Notes: generated from the sequence alone by a model not told the origin. A stretch of DNA of 64,000 nucleotides from Eutrophocola sp964490145 (GCA_964490145.1 CAZBBS010000004.1:1-64000); one strand, 5' to 3'; shown: positions 34,434 to 43,505, counted from the first letter of the stretch. Made by a program: numbers and translations.

Positions 34434-34829
34434 CTATTCAAAGGTCTGGTCAGCATCAAAACCCCAGCCGAAACCATCGGAAGGGCGCAAAATGGATTCC
34501 ATCCGCATACGGTAATCGGTGGCATCACGTGAAGGCTGTCCGGTAATAACCACTTCATCACCTGGTTTGAAGGAGGTGCGGGTCAGGCCCTGGCGCATCA
34601 GCAGGCTGGCGCCGCCCCACTCAACGCCCCAGCGTTGCATGTTGCCCTCGGCATCCGGCGCCATCACCATGACGGAGGAGTGGGGGTTGCGAAAATTCAT
34701 CTGGATCAATTTGCCACGGATTTCGATCATGTTGTCCATGTCGTAAGTGGCCTGGAACGAATGGTGGGCACTGGCTGTCTGGAAAAACAGCATACTGGCA
34801 AGGACAACGAAGGCGTTACGTAATTTCAT
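34434..34829 (-). CDS. DUF6152-family exported protein
   Basis: The ATG at 34827-34829 is preceded by AGGGGAAG; longer readings are not supported. 131 residues with signal peptide ending at SAHHSF, and the family pattern AHHSFQATYDMDNMIEIRGKL, MNFRNPHSSVMV, WGVEWGGASLLMRQGLT. The conserved His pair right after the signal cleavage site suggests metal binding. Function unknown; convergent with the MBL cassette and separated from it by a shared terminator. Confidence 0.8.
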   Translation of the reverse strand: MKLRNAFVVLASMLFFQTASAHHSFQATYDMDNMIEIRGKLIQMNFRNPHSSVMVMAPDAEGNMQRWGVEWGGASLLMRQGLTRTSFKPGDEVVITGQPSRDATDYRMRMESILRPSDGFGWGFDADQTFE

Positions 34830-34938
34830 GCAGGCTTCCCCTAACTGCTGATACTGAGTGGTTTTAAGAACTGGCACGATTATAACTGAATGGTGTTCGC
34901 CTTGGCATACTTTACTTCATGGCTATTCAGCAGGCATT

Positions 34939-34964
34939 AAAAAACCGGCTAATGCCGGTTTTTT
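34939..34964. terminator. Rho-independent terminator after rpsT
   Basis: AAAAAACCGGC? here AAAAAACCGGC (34939-34949) pairs with GCCGGTTTTTT (34954-34964) around TAAT. It lies just downstream of rpsT on the minus strand, and its symmetry would let it act on either strand. Confidence 0.9.
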
Positions 34965-34982
34965 AATTAAATCAATAGCTTA

Positions 34983-35249
34983 TCAGGCTTTAAGGGCCTT
35001 GATAGCGCTGTTCAGGCGGCTCTTGTGACGGGCAGCCTTGTTGGCGTGGATCAGGCCTTTGTCAGCCATACGGTCAATGACCGGCACGGCGGACTGGTAA
35101 GCGGCGGTAGCCTGGTCATAATCCTGGGTTTCAATGGCAGCGTTTACCTTCTTGATATAGGTGCGCACCATGGAACGGGCACTGGCGTTGTGCTTGCGGC
35201 GTGCTTCTGCCTGTTTTGCCCTTTTGCGGGCCTGTGGAGAGTTAGCCAA
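34983..35249 (-). CDS. rpsT: 30S ribosomal protein S20, TTG start
   Basis: 88 residues beginning ANSPQARKRAKQAEARRKHN, the family N terminus; basic three-helix bundle that binds 16S rRNA. The start codon is TTG (35247-35249) after a strong AAGGAG. E. coli rpsT also starts with UUG, and there the weak codon is needed for autogenous control, so the same control is plausible here. It diverges from murJ, as in Pseudomonas. Confidence 0.97.
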   Translation of the reverse strand: MANSPQARKRAKQAEARRKHNASARSMVRTYIKKVNAAIETQDYDQATAAYQSAVPVIDRMADKGLIHANKAARHKSRLNSAIKALKA

Positions 35250-35442
35250 TGGGGTCTCCTTCTCTCTGCTCTGTTGCTCTGGTCTGTGTGTCTATTAGTG
35301 CCGATTAAGGTCAGCACCCTGAAAAAAGACGCGAATCATGCAGTTTTCGCCCGCTTTTGTCAACTCCAACGCCATGATATGCGCCCATACTGGCTGTGAT
35401 AATATGCGACGTCACCAAATACAGCCCGGAGACCCCCCAAGC

Positions 35443-37014
35443 GTGCAGAAAGCAGAAGACAGGCAGGAGACCTCAGAAGTCGCCAAATCCAGCCTGCAAG
35501 TCTCCCTGATGACATTTCTGTCGAGAATTCTTGGCCTGGCCCGGGAAATCGTTTTTGCAGCGGTGTTTGGGGACGGGCCTGCCGCAGATGCCTTTTTTGT
35601 CGCCTTCCGGATTCCCAATTTCCTGCGTCGCCTGTTTGCCGAGGGCGCCTTTTCCCAGGCATTTGTCCCGGTACTCTCTGAATACCGGAAAACCCGTCCC
35701 TTCGATGACATCAAGGAACTGGTCGATCATGTGGCTGGACGTTTGTCATCCATTCTTCTGCTGGTCACCATCATTGGTGTTATTGGAGCACCGGTTATCG
35801 GCGGCATTTTCGCCTACGGATACCGGGATACGCCTGACAAGTTTGCCCTGCTTGTCGACATGCTGCGTATTACCTTTCCCTATATCCTGTTGATTTCCCT
35901 CACCGGTTTTGCCGGATCAGTACTCAATGCCTATGGCCGTTTTGGCGTGCCGGCCATGACACCGATTTTTCTCAACCTGACCCTGATCAGCTGTGCGCTC
36001 TGGTTGAGTCCATTGTTTGCCGAACCTGTGATTGCCCTGGCCTGGGGGGTATTGCTTGCCGGCATCATCCAGTTGATGTTCCAGCTTCCCTTTCTGGGGC
36101 ACCTGAAACTGTTGCCCCGTCCCAGGCTCAAACCCAGGCATGAAGGGGTCACCAGGGTGATTGCCCTGATGGTGCCGGTGATGTTCAGTGTGTCAGTGGG
36201 CCAGGTGAACCTGCTGCTGGATACTGTCCTGGCAACAGCACTGCAGGGTGATGGTGCCGTGAGCTGGCTTTATTATTCGGACCGCCTGATGGAGTTGCCG
36301 CTGGGTATTTTTGCCATTGCCATTGCGACAGTTATTTTGCCCACCCTGTCCCGCATCCATGCTGTGGCTGATACAGCAAAATTCGAGGAAACCCTGGACT
36401 GGGGACTCAGGTCCATACTCCTTATTGGTTTGCCAGCATCCTTGGCCCTGTATGTACTGGCGGAACCGCTCATAGTCACGCTGTATCAGAGAGGCGAGTT
36501 CGGGCTGGACTCAGTGGACCCGACGGCCCGCAGCCTGCGGGCCTATGCTGTTGGCCTGCTGGGTTTCATGAGTATCAAGGTGCTGGCAACGGCCTATTTC
36601 TCGCGGCAGGATACCTCAACCCCGGTGCGTTTTGCCGTGATTGCGATGGTGTGCAACATGGTCTTCAACCTGCTGCTCATCATCCCTATGGCTCATGCCG
36701 GTCTGGCCCTGGCCACGTCCCTGTCTGCTTTCGTGAATGGCGGGCTGCTGCTGAAAGGCCTGTATGACCAGGGTGTCTTCCGTTTTCACAGCCACTGGAT
36801 TATCTACCTGTTCCGGCTGGCCGTTGGTTGTGTGGTGATGGTCCTGGTGCTGAACCTTGGGAATGTTCTGGGGGGCGTTAATGCCTGGACAGCGGCGGAT
36901 ACCGGTACCCGGGTTGTTAACCTAGCCTGGCTTTGCCTTTCCGGTGCGGCCAGCTATGGGCTTGCCTTGCTGGCCTGTGGGCTCAGACCTTCCCATTTCC
37001 GGCATCGGGCCTGA
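35443..37014 (+). CDS. murJ: Lipid II flippase MurJ
   Basis: Flips the peptidoglycan precursor lipid II across the inner membrane. The GTG at 35443 follows GGAG and gives 523 residues; an ATG at 35404 would add 13 residues and cannot be excluded. The family start is SSLQVSLMTFLSRILGLAREIVFAAVFG, followed by ADAFFVAFRIPNFLRRLFAEGAFSQAFVPVL; about 14 hydrophobic segments follow. Key Arg and Asp of the central cavity (FRIPNFLRR) are present. First gene of the murJ-ribF-lspA-fkpB-ispH cluster. Confidence 0.95.
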   Translation: MQKAEDRQETSEVAKSSLQVSLMTFLSRILGLAREIVFAAVFGDGPAADAFFVAFRIPNFLRRLFAEGAFSQAFVPVLSEYRKTRPFDDIKELVDHVAGRLSSILLLVTIIGVIGAPVIGGIFAYGYRDTPDKFALLVDMLRITFPYILLISLTGFAGSVLNAYGRFGVPAMTPIFLNLTLISCALWLSPLFAEPVIALAWGVLLAGIIQLMFQLPFLGHLKLLPRPRLKPRHEGVTRVIALMVPVMFSVSVGQVNLLLDTVLATALQGDGAVSWLYYSDRLMELPLGIFAIAIATVILPTLSRIHAVADTAKFEETLDWGLRSILLIGLPASLALYVLAEPLIVTLYQRGEFGLDSVDPTARSLRAYAVGLLGFMSIKVLATAYFSRQDTSTPVRFAVIAMVCNMVFNLLLIIPMAHAGLALATSLSAFVNGGLLLKGLYDQGVFRFHSHWIIYLFRLAVGCVVMVLVLNLGNVLGGVNAWTAADTGTRVVNLAWLCLSGAASYGLALLACGLRPSHFRHRA

Positions 37015-37054
37015 CACATTATACTTGGCAGCTTTTGCATCCTCTTTCGATCAC

Positions 37055-37987
37055 ATGAGTCTTTATACGGATTTTCCAAGTTTCCAGGCTGAATATTCTG
37101 GCTGCGTTGCAACTATCGGCAAATACGATGGATTGCATATCGGGCACCAGCATGTCCTGAAAACACTTTGCCAGGCGGCACAGGCCAGGAACCTGCCGTC
37201 CGTGGTCATTATCAGTGAACCTCATCCTGAAGAATATTTTGCCGGTGACAAGGCAGCTCCCAGGCTGACCCAGTTTGAGGACAAGGTTGAATATCTGCTG
37301 GGTTTTGGCATCGATGCTGTGTTCAAAATGACCTTTGACCAGGCCCTTTGCCAGCTTGAGGCCATGGACTTCATCAACGGGTTCCTGGTGGAGGGGCTGA
37401 ATGTCAAAGCCCTGATTGTGGGTGACGACTTTCGTTTTGGTCGCAACCGGCAGGGTGACTTTGATCTGCTGGTCTCCCAGGGTGCAATAGCGGGATTCGA
37501 GGTGTTACGAGAGGAACCCTTCGAGGCGGATGGTGAGCGTGTCAGCAGCACCCTGGTGCGCAACTACCTGCAACAGGGCGACACCGAAACGGTAAGGTCG
37601 CTGCTGGGGCGTTATTACAGTATCGGAGGAGAAGTGGTGCCAGGCCGTAAGCTCGGCAGGGAACTGGGTTTCCCCACAGCCAACATTGCGCTGTCCATGA
37701 CAAAACTGCCCTTGCAGGGGATTTTCAGTGTCCTGGTCGACTGGCAGGGGCAGACGTTGAAAGGGGTAGCCAGCCTGGGATTCAATCCCACGGTTGAAAG
37801 CACAAAGACGCCAAAGCTGGAGGTCTTTATATTTGATTTTGATGAGGATATTTACGGAGAACACCTGCATGTTTCCTTTGTCAGGAAGCTGCGGGATGAA
37901 GAGGCTTATCCCGATCTGGAATCCCTCAAGAAGCAGATTTACATTGATATAGAACAGGCCAAAGACTCACTGGCGGCGCTGATATGA
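37055..37987 (+). CDS. ribF: Bifunctional riboflavin kinase/FAD synthetase
   Basis: Converts riboflavin to FMN and then FAD. The ATG at 37055 gives 310 residues; an earlier in-frame codon overlaps murJ. The N-terminal nucleotidyltransferase has ATIGKYDGLHIGHQ (a GxFDGxHxGH-type motif with Lys-Tyr for Asn-Phe) and VEGLNVKALIVGDDFRFGRNRQGD; the C-terminal kinase barrel has GRKLGRELGFPTANI and GVASLGFNPTV. Its stop overlaps the lspA start by four bases. Confidence 0.96.
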   Translation: MSLYTDFPSFQAEYSGCVATIGKYDGLHIGHQHVLKTLCQAAQARNLPSVVIISEPHPEEYFAGDKAAPRLTQFEDKVEYLLGFGIDAVFKMTFDQALCQLEAMDFINGFLVEGLNVKALIVGDDFRFGRNRQGDFDLLVSQGAIAGFEVLREEPFEADGERVSSTLVRNYLQQGDTETVRSLLGRYYSIGGEVVPGRKLGRELGFPTANIALSMTKLPLQGIFSVLVDWQGQTLKGVASLGFNPTVESTKTPKLEVFIFDFDEDIYGEHLHVSFVRKLRDEEAYPDLESLKKQIYIDIEQAKDSLAALI

Positions 37988-38520
37988 ACACACAAAGCCC
38001 ACAAGTACCGGAATCTTCAGGGGCTGCCCGCAAGGCAGGTTTGTGGTATGGCATTGCAGCGGCCATAGTGATCATTGACCAGTTGACCAAGTATTACAGT
38101 AATACCCTGTTGATCGAAGGGCGGCCTGTGACAATCTTTCCCGGGTTTGATTTGCTGCTGGCTTACAACCGGGGAGCGGCATTCAGTTTTCTCAACGACG
38201 CCGACGGCTGGCAGCGTTGGCTGCTGACAGGGATTTCGCTGGGGGTTAGCCTTTTTCTGGTTACCTGGATCAGAAAAATAACAGCCGGGCAGACGCTGCT
38301 GGGCCTGTCCCTGGCGATGATACTGGGGGGGGCGCTGGGGAACCTGTATGACAGGATGATGGCTGGCTATGTAATAGACTTTATCAGTGTCTATGCCGGT
38401 GATTACCGCTTCGCGACATTCAATATCGCTGATGCTGCCATCAGTGTCGGGGCCGGGTTGATGATCCTGGATATTCTGCTGGATGGCCGGCAGGCAAAAA
38501 AGGAAATCAGCGAGGAATGA
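37984..38520 (+). CDS. lspA: Lipoprotein signal peptidase
   Basis: Aspartyl protease that cleaves prolipoprotein signals after lipid attachment. 178 residues, four transmembrane helices. Catalytic aspartates are in the paired motifs GGALGNLYDRM and GYVIDFISVY; AYNRGAAFSFL is also conserved. The ATG overlaps the ribF stop (ATGA), which leaves no room for ileS, normally found between them in gammaproteobacteria. Confidence 0.96.
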   Translation: MNTQSPQVPESSGAARKAGLWYGIAAAIVIIDQLTKYYSNTLLIEGRPVTIFPGFDLLLAYNRGAAFSFLNDADGWQRWLLTGISLGVSLFLVTWIRKITAGQTLLGLSLAMILGGALGNLYDRMMAGYVIDFISVYAGDYRFATFNIADAAISVGAGLMILDILLDGRQAKKEISEE

Positions 38521-38542
38521 GGCCTGGAAAGGGTCTGAAGAC

Positions 38543-39058
38543 ATGATGGATAAAATAGAGGTCAGGAATATTACACCTGTGGCGGCTGAAACCGGGGCGG
38601 CCGAGGTTGAACGTTACGCCAGGGACCAGGTGGGTCCAGGCAAGCAGGTTGTTCTGCATTTTGAATTGCGCCTGACCGACGGTACTGTCATCGATAGTAA
38701 CTTTGAGGGAAAGGCGGTGAGTTTCAAAATAGGGGATGGCAATCTCCTGCCAGGATTTGAGCAGGCGATTTTTGGTTTGCGCAAGGGGCAGGAGCAGACC
38801 GTGGAAGTCGCACCTGAAAAAGCCTTTGGACAGGTAAACCCGGATAACATCCAGCAGTTTCCCCGTTACCGCTTTCCGGCTGACCTTGTGCTGGAAAAAG
38901 GACTGGTCATCAATTTTGCTGATGCTGAAGGCAATGACCAGCCTGGTGTGATAGCGGAATATTCATCGGAAAGGGTCAGTGTGGATTTCAATCATCCCCT
39001 GGCAGGCAGGGCTATAATGTTCCGGGTAAAAATACTGGAAGTGGAAAAACAGGATTGA
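38543..39058 (+). CDS. fkpB: FKBP-type peptidyl-prolyl isomerase, SlpA-like
   Basis: Cytoplasmic prolyl isomerase and chaperone. Two ATGs at 38543 and 38546; the reading back to 38483 overlaps lspA and is rejected. 171 residues: VVLHFELRLTDGTVIDSNFEGKAVSFKIGDGNLLPGFEQAIFGLRKGQEQTVEVAPEKAFG is the FKBP part with inserted IF domain (NPDNIQQFPRYRF...). The N-terminal 35 residues are longer than in E. coli. ispH follows ten bases later, the usual partner order. Confidence 0.9.
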   Translation: MMDKIEVRNITPVAAETGAAEVERYARDQVGPGKQVVLHFELRLTDGTVIDSNFEGKAVSFKIGDGNLLPGFEQAIFGLRKGQEQTVEVAPEKAFGQVNPDNIQQFPRYRFPADLVLEKGLVINFADAEGNDQPGVIAEYSSERVSVDFNHPLAGRAIMFRVKILEVEKQD

Positions 39059-39068
39059 GAATCAGGGC

Positions 39069-40046
39069 ATGAGTACAGAATCCCCAGGTATGAAAATCAA
39101 CCTCGCCAACCCCCGGGGGTTTTGTGCGGGCGTGGATCGGGCCATAGACATTGTTAACCGTGCCCTGGACCTGTTCGGACCTCCTATCTATGTGAGGCAT
39201 GAAGTTGTTCATAACAAGACGGTGGTTGAATCGCTGAAACAGCGTGGCGCTGTATTTGTTGATGAGCTTGTCGATGTGCCGCTGGTCAACAGTAGTGGGG
39301 AGCCCTCGATAGTGATTTTCAGTGCACATGGTGTCTCCCGCGGGGTCAAGGAAGAAGCCGAGAATCTCGGGCTGAGGGTTTTTGATGCAACGTGTCCGCT
39401 GGTGACCAAAGTCCACCTTGAAGTGATCAAGTACAGCAATGCTGGCCAGGAGTGCATTCTTATCGGTCATGAGTTCCATCCTGAAGTGGAGGGCACCATG
39501 GGGCAATATGATGCCGGCAAGGGTGGGCAGATTTACCTGGTCGAATCAGAGGACGATGTCAGCAGGTTGACAGTCAATGATGAAAACAACCTGGCTTATG
39601 TTACCCAGACAACATTATCCATGGATGATACCTCACGCATTATCGATGCCCTGAGAAAACGCTTTCCAGCGATCAATGGGCCGAGAAAGAAGGATATTTG
39701 CTACGCTACCCAGAATCGTCAGGATGCGGTCAAGCAGTTGGCCCTGGAGAGTGACCTGGTGCTGGTAGTGGGGTCGCCCAATTCCTCGAACTCCAATCGT
39801 CTTCGTGAGTTGGCAGAACGCATGGGGAGTGAGGCCTACCTGATCGATCATGCGGGTGAAATCGATAAGCGCTGGTTCGAGAATAAAAAAGCTGTCGGTG
39901 TAACAGCCGGGGCTTCGGCGCCGGAAATCCTGGTGGCTGAGGTTATTGAACGGCTGAGGGAGATGGGGGGTGTTCAGCCAATTGAGATGGAAGGCGTTGA
40001 AGAAAATATCATGTTCTCGATGCCCAGGGAGCTGAAGCGGGCCTGA
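39069..40046 (+). CDS. ispH: 4-hydroxy-3-methylbut-2-enyl diphosphate reductase
   Basis: Last step of the MEP pathway, giving IPP and DMAPP through a [4Fe-4S] cluster. Three cluster cysteines are in GFCAGVDRAI, DATCPLVTKVH and KDICYATQNRQ; GSPNSSNSNRL and the HDEVHN-type block (RHEVVHNKTVV) bind diphosphate. 325 residues, a few more at the N terminus than usual, so the internal ATG at 39090 (MKINLANPRG) is an alternative start. With ispE at the left edge and ispB at 26.4 kb this window holds three isoprenoid genes. Confidence 0.96.
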   Translation: MSTESPGMKINLANPRGFCAGVDRAIDIVNRALDLFGPPIYVRHEVVHNKTVVESLKQRGAVFVDELVDVPLVNSSGEPSIVIFSAHGVSRGVKEEAENLGLRVFDATCPLVTKVHLEVIKYSNAGQECILIGHEFHPEVEGTMGQYDAGKGGQIYLVESEDDVSRLTVNDENNLAYVTQTTLSMDDTSRIIDALRKRFPAINGPRKKDICYATQNRQDAVKQLALESDLVLVVGSPNSSNSNRLRELAERMGSEAYLIDHAGEIDKRWFENKKAVGVTAGASAPEILVAEVIERLREMGGVQPIEMEGVEENIMFSMPRELKRA

Positions 40047-40050
40047 TCAT

Positions 40051-41421
40051 TCAGTCAATGCCCAGTTTTTTCAGACGGTAGCGAAAGGCCCGGAATGACA
40101 TGCCCAGTTTTTCGGCTGCTGCTGTTTTATGCCAACGGGTTTCTTCCAGGGTTTTTTCTATCGCGGCACGTTCGATACTTTCCAGATAATCTTCCAGAGA
40201 AAAACTGTCTTCCCGTGACACCAGTTCACGGGCTTCCTCGATGTCGCTTTCCAGGTCCGGTTTGCTGCTGTGCTGCAGGGGCGGCAGGTCACTTTCCTGT
40301 ATGAGGTCGCCATCTGCCATGGCCAGAGCCCGCTGCAGGATATTTTCCAGTTCCCTGACATTGCCCGGGAAGCGGTACTGCTGCAACCGGGAGACGGCCT
40401 CATCACTCAGGCCCACTTTACCTGTCCCGGATTCCTCTGCCAGGTAGGAGAGGAAGTGCCTGGCCAGTGCCGGAATATCTTCCAGCCGGTCGCGCAATGG
40501 AGGCACATTCAATTCAATGACGTTGATGCGGTAGTACAGGTCCTGGCGAACATTGCCTTTATTGACTTCTTCCGTCAGGTTTTTGTGGGTTGCACTGATA
40601 ATACGGACATCCACCGGAACTTCGGATTCTGAACCGATAGGCCTGACAGACTTTTCCTGTATGGCACGCAGTAATTTTACCTGCATATGCAGCGGCAGAT
40701 CAGCGATTTCATCCAGGAACAGGCTGCCGCCGCTCGCTGCCTGGAACAGGCCGGTCTTGTCGCTATGCGCACCGGTAAAACTGCCTTTTTTATGGCCAAA
40801 AAATTCACTTTCCATCAGCTCGGACGGAATGGCTCCGCAGTTGATGGCAATAAAATCCCGGTCTTTGCGTGGACCCTGGGTGTGAATGGCCCTGGCCACA
40901 AGTTCTTTACCGCTGCCGGATTCTCCGCTGATGAAAACCGGCGCCTGGCTGCGGGCCAGCTTGTTGATCTGGGTTTGCAGCTGCTTCATCTTTGCAGATT
41001 CACCAACGATTTTTACTCTCGTGTCCTCGTTGGCGGCTTCCTTGTCCAGCAGGTCATGCTCGAGTTTCAGGGCGGTAGTGACCATCTCCCGGAGCTTGCG
41101 AATATCCACAGGCTTGGACACGAAATCAAAGGCCCCTGATTTCAGTGCAGTAATGGCTGTCTCAGTGCTGCCATGAGCCGTGATGACAGCTACCGGGATA
41201 TGGGGATAATGTGCCTGGATTTCCCTCACCAGTTCAATGCCATTGCCATCAGGAAGCTTCATGTCGGTCAGGCACAGATGAAAGTCCCCTTGCTGAAGCA
41301 GGCTGCGGGCCTGGGTCAGGTCGCAGGCAGAGGCTGTCTTCAGTTCCATCCGTCCGAGCGTGATTTCAAGCAATTCACGGATATCCGGTTCATCATCAAC
41401 GATCAATACCTGGTGATTCAT
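40051..41421 (-). CDS. pilR: Sigma-54-dependent response regulator PilR
   Basis: Activates the type IV pilin gene through RpoN. 456 residues. Receiver domain with phospho-Asp53 in LCLTDMKLPDG and Lys in FVSKPVD; AAA+ domain with Walker A GESGSGKE, the sigma-54 contact loop reading GSFTGA (as in other PilR, in place of GAFTGA), and Walker B GSLFLDEIADLPL; C-terminal Fis-type helix-turn-helix (IEKTLEETRWHKTAAAEKLGMSFRAFRYRLKKLG). It follows pilS by 11 bases. The pilin gene it would control is not in this window. Confidence 0.93.
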   Translation of the reverse strand: MNHQVLIVDDEPDIRELLEITLGRMELKTASACDLTQARSLLQQGDFHLCLTDMKLPDGNGIELVREIQAHYPHIPVAVITAHGSTETAITALKSGAFDFVSKPVDIRKLREMVTTALKLEHDLLDKEAANEDTRVKIVGESAKMKQLQTQINKLARSQAPVFISGESGSGKELVARAIHTQGPRKDRDFIAINCGAIPSELMESEFFGHKKGSFTGAHSDKTGLFQAASGGSLFLDEIADLPLHMQVKLLRAIQEKSVRPIGSESEVPVDVRIISATHKNLTEEVNKGNVRQDLYYRINVIELNVPPLRDRLEDIPALARHFLSYLAEESGTGKVGLSDEAVSRLQQYRFPGNVRELENILQRALAMADGDLIQESDLPPLQHSSKPDLESDIEEARELVSREDSFSLEDYLESIERAAIEKTLEETRWHKTAAAEKLGMSFRAFRYRLKKLGID

Positions 41422-41432
41422 TTTACTGCTGC

Positions 41433-43055
41433 TTACCTGATGTCGGGATTGGAAAAACTGATCTGGAAAGTATTCTTGCCCTGGTGGCTGGTGTTGTAGC
41501 TCAGTCGGGCTCGATTAGCGTCGCATATTTCCCGGCAAATAAACAGGCCAAGCCCGGTACCGCTTTTTTCTGTGGTGAAGAAGGGCTCAAATACCTGCTG
41601 GCTGAGTGATTCCGGAATACCTTCGCCATCATCAATCACTAACAGAACGGGCAGGCCTTCTTCCCTGCTGGATTCCACCTTGATGATGATATGGGCAGTG
41701 CCAGTCAATTTGGCGCTGTAGCGCAACCCGTTTTCACAAAGGTTGGTCAGGACCTGTTCCAGTTGGCCGGGCTTAAACAGAATTTCCAGTTCGGGGGCAT
41801 CCATCACCACCTCGATATTGTGTTCCCCTGACTGGGAGTTGGAAAATTTACTGACAAACTGGTCGAGCCAGGGTTTGATGGGAAATCGTTCCAACTGCTC
41901 TGCCTTGTTTCTCGACAGATCCAGTATGTTTTCTATGATGTTGTTGACCCGTTTTGAATGGGTGTCGATGATTTCCAGAAGACGTTGATCGTTGCTGTTG
42001 ATATCGGGTGACTCATTAAGCAGTTGGCTGGCATGCGAGATGGCGCCCAGGGGGTTGCGTACTTCATGGGCGATGCTGGCCGTGAGACGGCCAAGAGACA
42101 TCAGTTTCATTTGTTGGGCACGACTGGTGAGCAGTGTGTAGTCTTCCAGAAAAATAAGGATGGATGGGGCGTGGCTTTCCTCCGGATTCAGATAGGAAAA
42201 GCTGGCCTGCAACTCCCGGGAGGAATCACTGAGACTGAAATGAGGGAGGGAGACCTTGTTGTTTTCCTGCCACCACTGCAGTTGTTCCATCAGCACTTCT
42301 GGCAGAATTATGGTGTCGTTATCTCCGTCAGATTTATGCAGGAAGCGCCTGGCGGCGTCATTGATCGTGAGTATCATGCCTTCGCTGTCCACGACCAGGA
42401 TGCCGTTATGCATGCGCATGATGATATGGTTGTTCATTTCCTGCAGGGAGCGAATATTGGTGGCCTGCTGTAACGCCAGCTGTTCATTCTGACGGATGCG
42501 TCCCCCAAGGTATTGCAGTAATCCTGACACGGCAAACAGGATAAAGCCCAGCAGTCCTGCCTGGACGAAATAATCAAGGCCTTCATCGATGATGAGATAG
42601 AGGTAGGCCTCGCAATAGATGATCAGTATGGAGGCTACAGCGGCAAAAAAAGTACTCAGCCGGCTGCGGAATAACAGGCTTCCCGTGGAAATGGGTACGA
42701 TCATCAGATTGGCCATGCCGCTGCTGACACCGCCGCAGGTGTAGCTGATCAGCACCAGGAAAATAATATCGACAAGTATTATCGCGACAAACTGTGATCG
42801 TTCCAGCCCAGTGCTCTGAGGGAGCAGCACCCTGAAAAAAGCCAACATGTTAAAGACGTTGTACACCACGATAACCTGAATGAAGAGTTCGGGGTTTACA
42901 CTGCCAAGATTGAACGTGAGTGACTTGAAAAAGAAACTGATCAGCAGGATCAGTGACAGCACCAGCCGGTAAATATTGTAGATATCGAATATCTTCCGGT
43001 TCTGATGTTCTGCGGAATCGGTGTTTTCGAGAATTCTGGTGTTAGAGTCAGGCAT
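41433..43055 (-). CDS. pilS: Sensor histidine kinase PilS
   Basis: Inner-membrane kinase partner of PilR. 540 residues: six transmembrane helices in the first 200, a PAS-like linker (IIMRMHNGILVVDSEGMILTIND), the H-box SIAHEVRNPLGAISHASQLL, N-box, and the G-boxes VIDDGEGIPESL and EKSGTGLGLFICREICDAN. The layout matches Pseudomonas PilS, which senses pilin level in the membrane. Preceded by the small PP0621-type gene 33 bases upstream. Confidence 0.92.
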   Translation of the reverse strand: MPDSNTRILENTDSAEHQNRKIFDIYNIYRLVLSLILLISFFFKSLTFNLGSVNPELFIQVIVVYNVFNMLAFFRVLLPQSTGLERSQFVAIILVDIIFLVLISYTCGGVSSGMANLMIVPISTGSLLFRSRLSTFFAAVASILIIYCEAYLYLIIDEGLDYFVQAGLLGFILFAVSGLLQYLGGRIRQNEQLALQQATNIRSLQEMNNHIIMRMHNGILVVDSEGMILTINDAARRFLHKSDGDNDTIILPEVLMEQLQWWQENNKVSLPHFSLSDSSRELQASFSYLNPEESHAPSILIFLEDYTLLTSRAQQMKLMSLGRLTASIAHEVRNPLGAISHASQLLNESPDINSNDQRLLEIIDTHSKRVNNIIENILDLSRNKAEQLERFPIKPWLDQFVSKFSNSQSGEHNIEVVMDAPELEILFKPGQLEQVLTNLCENGLRYSAKLTGTAHIIIKVESSREEGLPVLLVIDDGEGIPESLSQQVFEPFFTTEKSGTGLGLFICREICDANRARLSYNTSHQGKNTFQISFSNPDIR

Positions 43056-43088
43056 GCTGGGCGTGAATCCGTCAGTAAGAAACAGACG

Positions 43089-43334
43089 CTAGCGCTGACT
43101 GCCGGAGGTCAGGTATTTGTGTTTGTGTTCTTCGCTGCAGAACCAGAGCTGCTCATGCCTGACGGCGCGGGATTCAGGAAGATGCACATTGCAATATTTG
43201 CAAGGTACCATGTTGGCCTGCTTCAGGGTGTTTTGCTTCCGGCTCGGCTTTTTTCCAGCCTCCTGGAATTTCCTGACCATGCGCAAGCAAAGCCAGACAA
43301 CCACGCCGAGGATAATGAGTCTGATCAAGCCCAT
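43089..43334 (-). CDS. PP0621-type small membrane protein with zinc-ribbon-like end
   Basis: 81 residues: an N-terminal hydrophobic helix (LIRLIILGVVVWLCLRMV) and a C-terminal part with VPCKYCNVHLPESRAVRHEQLWFCSEEHKHKY, a CxxC...C...H pattern resembling a treble-clef or TRASH-like metal site. Homologues beside pilS occur in Pseudomonas (from memory, PP0621 family). Same strand as pilS-pilR and probably co-transcribed. Role unknown. Confidence 0.8.
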   Translation of the reverse strand: MGLIRLIILGVVVWLCLRMVRKFQEAGKKPSRKQNTLKQANMVPCKYCNVHLPESRAVRHEQLWFCSEEHKHKYLTSGSQR

Positions 43335-43505
43335 AAAAAATCTTTATAATGTCAATTCGGTGTCAGACAATACCGCACCTGTTTGACAATATCCATACAT
43401 GCTTGAGCGTACAAAAGCTTGTTCCCGGTTGCCCAACAGCCCCGGATTTGACCGGATGCTGGCGGAAAATCAAGATAGCAAAACTCCATTGGCTGGTTAG
43501 GTTGC

